From Candidatus Wallbacteria bacterium (GTDB lineage Bacteria > Muiribacteriota > UBA6191 > JACPRK01), in NCBI GenBank assembly GCA_016199905.1, contig JACQFU010000065.1, positions 1-10,473 on the forward strand: a stretch of 10,473 bases of DNA, in the 5' to 3' direction. This document shows positions 7,579 through 10,473 of this stretch, one piece after another (position 1 is the first letter of the stretch; every line of letters begins with the position of its first letter). The notes beneath the pieces were generated by a model, which was given only the letters and a program-made list of their open reading frames with translations, made no database searches and was not told the origin of the DNA. A program made the position numbers and the translations under genes.

Positions 7579-9174
7579 CAGGACCACGACATGCTGCTCT
7601 TCGATGACGGTGTGGGTCATCGAGCCGCTGGACAGCTGTTCGTTGAGCATCACCAGGCGTGGAGTCTCATCGGCCAGGGCAAGCGCGCGGCCGTCGGGGC
7701 CCTCGCGAATGTCCGAGGCCGAGACCAGCAAGAGGCGCTCGACGTGGTCGACGGGGAACGCCCAGAGCACGCTGCCGGCCTTTGCGAGCAGCACCCGGGT
7801 GACGGCCACCGACAGCGGCAACCGGATGGCGATGCGGGTGCCGGCGCCCTCGGTGGAGACCAGCTCTATGTCGCCCCGCAGCTTCTCGACGGCGGACTTG
7901 ACGGCGTCGAGGCCGACGCCGCGGCCCGAGAGGTCCGTCAGCTTGGCCGCCGTGGAGAACCCGCGTTTGAAGAGCAGCCCGAGCAACTCGGCCCGGGTCA
8001 TCCGGGAGGCCCGGCCCGGGGGCACCACGCCGCGTTCGACACCCAGCCGGCGCACTTCTTCGACGTGGACGCCGCGTCCGTCGTCGGCGACCTCGACGAC
8101 CAGCCTGTCTCCCAGATAGCGGGCCGAGAGCAGGATCGAGGCCTGGGGCGGCTTGCCGGAGGCGCGGCGCTCGGCGGGCGACTCTGCGCCGTGATCGACG
8201 GCGTTCTGGATGAGGTGCAGCAGCGGCTCCCGGAGGCCTTCCAGGACGTCGCGATCGACGCGGGTTCCGGCGCCCTCCGAGGCGAAGCGGACGTCCTTGC
8301 CGAGCTGAGCCGCCAGGTCGCGGACCAGGCGCGGATAGGGCTCCACCAGGTAGTCGAGGGGGAGCATGCGGGCCTGCATGATCTGCTCCCCCAGGTCCTG
8401 GTGGAGTCTTTCGAGCTGGCCCAGCATCTCGTCGAATCCGTCGAGGTCGCCGTCGAACTCCTTGCGCAGCACGCCGCTGCCGCGGGAGTTGCCGCGCAGA
8501 AGCGTCTCCAGGCGGGCGCGGGCCAGCTCGGTGCCGTCGGCGTAGAGGGCGGAGGCGGCGCGCCAGTCGCCGTCGATCTGGCCGATCGGCTTTCCGAGGC
8601 CCTGGAGCTGGCGAAAGACGCGCTGCAGGCGTTGCCGCACGATGTGCAGCTCTCCGGCCAGGGCCATCATGCGATCGAGCCTTTCGACGGGGACGCGGAC
8701 CGCGAACTGGTCGAGCGTGGGCAGGACGTGCGGCGTACTCGAAGGAGCCGATGACCCCGTTGGCTCTGGTGGCTCCGCCGGAGCCTCCGAGGCCAGGGCC
8801 AGGGCTGCCGCCTCCAGGCGCGCCACGGCGGCCGGAAGCTCCGGCGCCGGGGCCTCGTCCCGGGAGACCATCGTTCCGAGAAGGTCCAGCGATTCCAGAA
8901 AGAGGTCGACCGCGGACTTCGTGAGGGGCCGCCCCGCTCGCGTCGCCGCCTCCAGCACGCTCTCCATTGCGTGCGCCAGCGCTTGCACGGCGCGCATCTC
9001 CACCAGGCGCGCCGCCCCCTTGAGCGTGTGCAAGTCGCGCATCATCCGCGCCATCGACTCCGCGCCGGGAGGAACGCCACCCGCGCCCACCGCGTCTTTC
9101 TGCAGGTTCCGAAGGTGATCGGCCGCCTCCAGCCGGAACACCTCCAGCGTGCTCAGATCGTCCAGGTCGTCCAT
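7576..9174 (-). CDS. cheA: Chemotaxis-type histidine kinase CheA, truncated in P5 by in-frame UAG
   Basis: This frame encodes 532 residues. The N-terminal HPt (P1, about 8-110) carries the phosphorylated histidine H49 in LHTLKGAARL. There is no recognisable P2 (CheY/CheB-binding) domain, only a Pro/Ser-rich linker at about 129-152. P3 dimerisation helices run from about 153 to 285 and end in the typical QARMLPL at 267-273. P4 (about 286-452) has N-box HLIQNAVDHG with N324 (Gln at 323 where Arg is usual), G1 ADDGRG at 363-368, and G2 GRGVGLD at 417-423. P5 starts near 455 (TRVLLAKAGSVLWAFPVDHV) but stops halfway at VVVL, where UAG cuts the fold; the remainder continues in phase in the next frame. 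The ATPase and HPt are intact, so the fragment may still phosphorylate, but coupling to receptors through P5 should be impaired. The start, ATG 9174, lies 11 bases after the MCP stop. Lack of P2 and a fused receiver match FrzE-type kinases. Confidence 0.92.
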   Translation of the reverse strand: MDDLDDLSTLEVFRLEAADHLRNLQKDAVGAGGVPPGAESMARMMRDLHTLKGAARLVEMRAVQALAHAMESVLEAATRAGRPLTKSAVDLFLESLDLLGTMVSRDEAPAPELPAAVARLEAAALALASEAPAEPPEPTGSSAPSSTPHVLPTLDQFAVRVPVERLDRMMALAGELHIVRQRLQRVFRQLQGLGKPIGQIDGDWRAASALYADGTELARARLETLLRGNSRGSGVLRKEFDGDLDGFDEMLGQLERLHQDLGEQIMQARMLPLDYLVEPYPRLVRDLAAQLGKDVRFASEGAGTRVDRDVLEGLREPLLHLIQNAVDHGAESPAERRASGKPPQASILLSARYLGDRLVVEVADDGRGVHVEEVRRLGVERGVVPPGRASRMTRAELLGLLFKRGFSTAAKLTDLSGRGVGLDAVKSAVEKLRGDIELVSTEGAGTRIAIRLPLSVAVTRVLLAKAGSVLWAFPVDHVERLLLVSASDIREGPDGRALALADETPRLVMLNEQLSSGSMTHTVIEEQHVVVL

Positions 9175-9185
9175 CGCCGCCGGCC

Positions 9186-10473
9186 TCAGCCCAGCTTGAA
9201 CTGCTGCACCGCAATCAGCAGCTCGCCGGCCATCAGGTTCATCTCGCGGGCGATCTTCGCCGTCTCCGCCGAGATCTCCTGGTTGAAGGTCACCGACTCC
9301 TGGATCCGCCGCACCGCCGCCGCCAGGTTGTAGGCGATCTCGGCCTGGCGGTCGATCGTGAGGTTCATTTTCTCGATCTGGGGCAGGATCGATTGCACGT
9401 TCTGGTTGAGGTGACTGATCATCGCGCCCGCCAACGACACCTTGTCGGAGCCGCCCGAGATTTGATCGGAGCTGTGCTCCATCGACTGCAGGGCCGAGTT
9501 GGTGGCGATCTGGATCTCATTGATCAGGCCGGCGATCTCCTGCGTGGCCAGCACCGTCTTGTCGGCCAGCCGCCGCACCTCGGAGGCCACCACGGCGAAT
9601 CCCTTGCCTTGCGAGCCGGCCTTTGCGGCCTCGATCCCCGCGTTGAGGGCCAGCAGGTTCGTGCGGTCGGCCACGCCGGAGATGGTCTGCATGATCTGTT
9701 CGATCATGGCGTGCTCTTCGGTGAGGATGGAGAATTTCTGAGACGTCAGCCGATTGGATTCGGTGATGCGCTGGATGGCGCCCAGAGTCTCGGAGATGGC
9801 CGAGGCGCCTTCCTGCGAGATGTTCGAGGACATGGAGACGATGTCGAGCACCTTGATGGAATTGCGGTTCAGCTCGGTGGCGCTGGAGGAGAGCTCGCTC
9901 ACGGTGGAGGATATTTCGTTGATGGAGCGCGCCTGCTCGGAGGAGGCGAGTCGCTCGCGCTCGGCGCTTCCGAGGATGGTGTTGGCCGCGGCGCTGATCT
10001 TCAAGGCGGAACGCTGAATGCGCTCGGCAAGTTGGGCCAGGTTGCGCCTCATCAGGTTGAAGTTGTTTCCGACCTCCGCGAGCTCGTCGCGATCGCGGAC
10101 CTCCACGTCCCAGCGCAGGTCGCCGGTTCCGATGCGCCGCGCGCCGCGCAGGAGCTGATCCAGGCTCATCGAGACGCGGTTGGGGATGTAGACCGCAATG
10201 AGCACGCCCAGGAGCAGACTGATGATGCTGGCCTGCGCGACCACGTACCGCACGTGCGGAGCCAGCTCCAGCGCCTCGGCGCGATGGGCCTCGGCGTCGG
10301 CCTCGTTCTGCGTGCGGAGAGTGGAGGTGAGCTGCTCCATCCCGGCGCCGCGACGGGTCAAGTTGGCCAAGGTCTCCTCGATGGAGCGCCTGAGCTGCAC
10401 CTGGCGGTTGAGTTTGCGTTCGGCCTCCTCGAAGAGCCTTCCGAAGGCGGCCATCTTCTGGGCCAGCTCGACC
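9186..10473 (-). CDS. Methyl-accepting chemotaxis protein, 5'-truncated by window edge
   Basis: The frame is open to the window end, so the start and first transmembrane helix are outside. The Met codon at 10454 is internal: the codons before it read VELAQK and show no ribosome site. Counting from that Met, residues 1-69 are a charged helical segment that should be the end of a periplasmic helical-bundle sensor. A transmembrane helix spans about 70-90, a HAMP domain with GTGDL at 110-113 spans 91-146, and the long signalling coiled coil follows to the C-terminus near 420. The hairpin tip is clear at about 258-300: VADRTNLLALNAGIEAAKAG, then GKGFAVVASEVRRLADKT. The tip has Arg where most receptors have Gln before TNLLALNA, Gly for the usual Ala after ALNA, and Ser for Glu after KAG. 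No C-terminal CheR-tethering pentapeptide (NWETF type) is seen; it ends QQFKLG. It probably controls the CheA encoded 11 bases downstream. Confidence 0.92.
   Translation of the reverse strand, partial: VELAQKMAAFGRLFEEAERKLNRQVQLRRSIEETLANLTRRGAGMEQLTSTLRTQNEADAEAHRAEALELAPHVRYVVAQASIISLLLGVLIAVYIPNRVSMSLDQLLRGARRIGTGDLRWDVEVRDRDELAEVGNNFNLMRRNLAQLAERIQRSALKISAAANTILGSAERERLASSEQARSINEISSTVSELSSSATELNRNSIKVLDIVSMSSNISQEGASAISETLGAIQRITESNRLTSQKFSILTEEHAMIEQIMQTISGVADRTNLLALNAGIEAAKAGSQGKGFAVVASEVRRLADKTVLATQEIAGLINEIQIATNSALQSMEHSSDQISGGSDKVSLAGAMISHLNQNVQSILPQIEKMNLTIDRQAEIAYNLAAAVRRIQESVTFNQEISAETAKIAREMNLMAGELLIAVQQFKLG

Noticed and set aside
7570..7585. Frameshift as the cause of the CheA split.
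   Set aside because: Both halves are in the same reading phase with only the UAG between them, so a substitution or natural stop explains it without any insertion or deletion.
7591..8754. Long open frame on the plus strand (387 codons) opposite cheA.
   Set aside because: It is antisense to a gene with clear HPt, P3 and P4 motifs; its product is compositionally biased and matches no family. Long antisense frames are expected in high-GC coding DNA.
1..10473. Mobile elements, CRISPR arrays, tRNA or rRNA genes, attachment sites.
   Set aside because: No transposase or integrase motifs, no spaced direct repeats, and no tRNA-like or rRNA-like stretches were seen; nearly all bases are accounted for by the coding regions listed.

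Overview
The window is a high-GC, densely coded bacterial segment dominated by signal transduction genes. The combination of a membrane-anchored Ser/Thr protein kinase, a Frz-like hybrid CheA, several multi-receiver histidine kinases and strong G/C bias at third positions suggests a signalling-rich lineage such as Myxococcota or a related deltaproteobacterial or Acidobacteria-like group. This is inferred from gene content only; no rRNA or lineage-specific marker is present.

Plus strand, 1-3174: the 3' part of a Ser/Thr protein kinase gene (catalytic domain, one transmembrane helix, long extracytoplasmic region) is followed after about 80 bases by a DUF2804-family gene. The gap between them holds a G/C-rich inverted repeat and a candidate promoter placed so that the second gene would have a leaderless mRNA starting at GTG 2113.

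Minus strand, 10473 down to 3191: five tightly packed reading frames form one apparent operon that converges on the plus-strand pair. In transcription order they are a membrane chemoreceptor (MCP, 5' end outside the window); a hybrid CheA kinase (HPt, dimerisation, ATPase, CheW-like P5) whose frame is broken by one in-frame UAG codon; the rest of that CheA (second half of P5 plus a receiver); a REC-REC-HisKA-HATPase kinase; and a REC-PAS-HisKA-HATPase-REC kinase. Gaps are 11, 9, -8 and 4 bases, so translational coupling is likely. The set offers one HPt, three kinase cores and five receivers, but no DNA-binding, GGDEF or other recognisable output domain, so the output must lie outside the window or be protein-protein.

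The most notable observation is the CheA split. The downstream frame is in the same phase as the upstream one and continues the P5 domain exactly where the UAG cuts it. A strong AGGAGG Shine-Dalgarno overlaps the stop and precedes a GTG restart. This could be a recent nonsense mutation, a sequence error, readthrough, or real gene fission with coupled re-initiation. Nothing else looks like a wholly new system. There are no mobile elements, CRISPR arrays, tRNAs or rRNAs that I can see.
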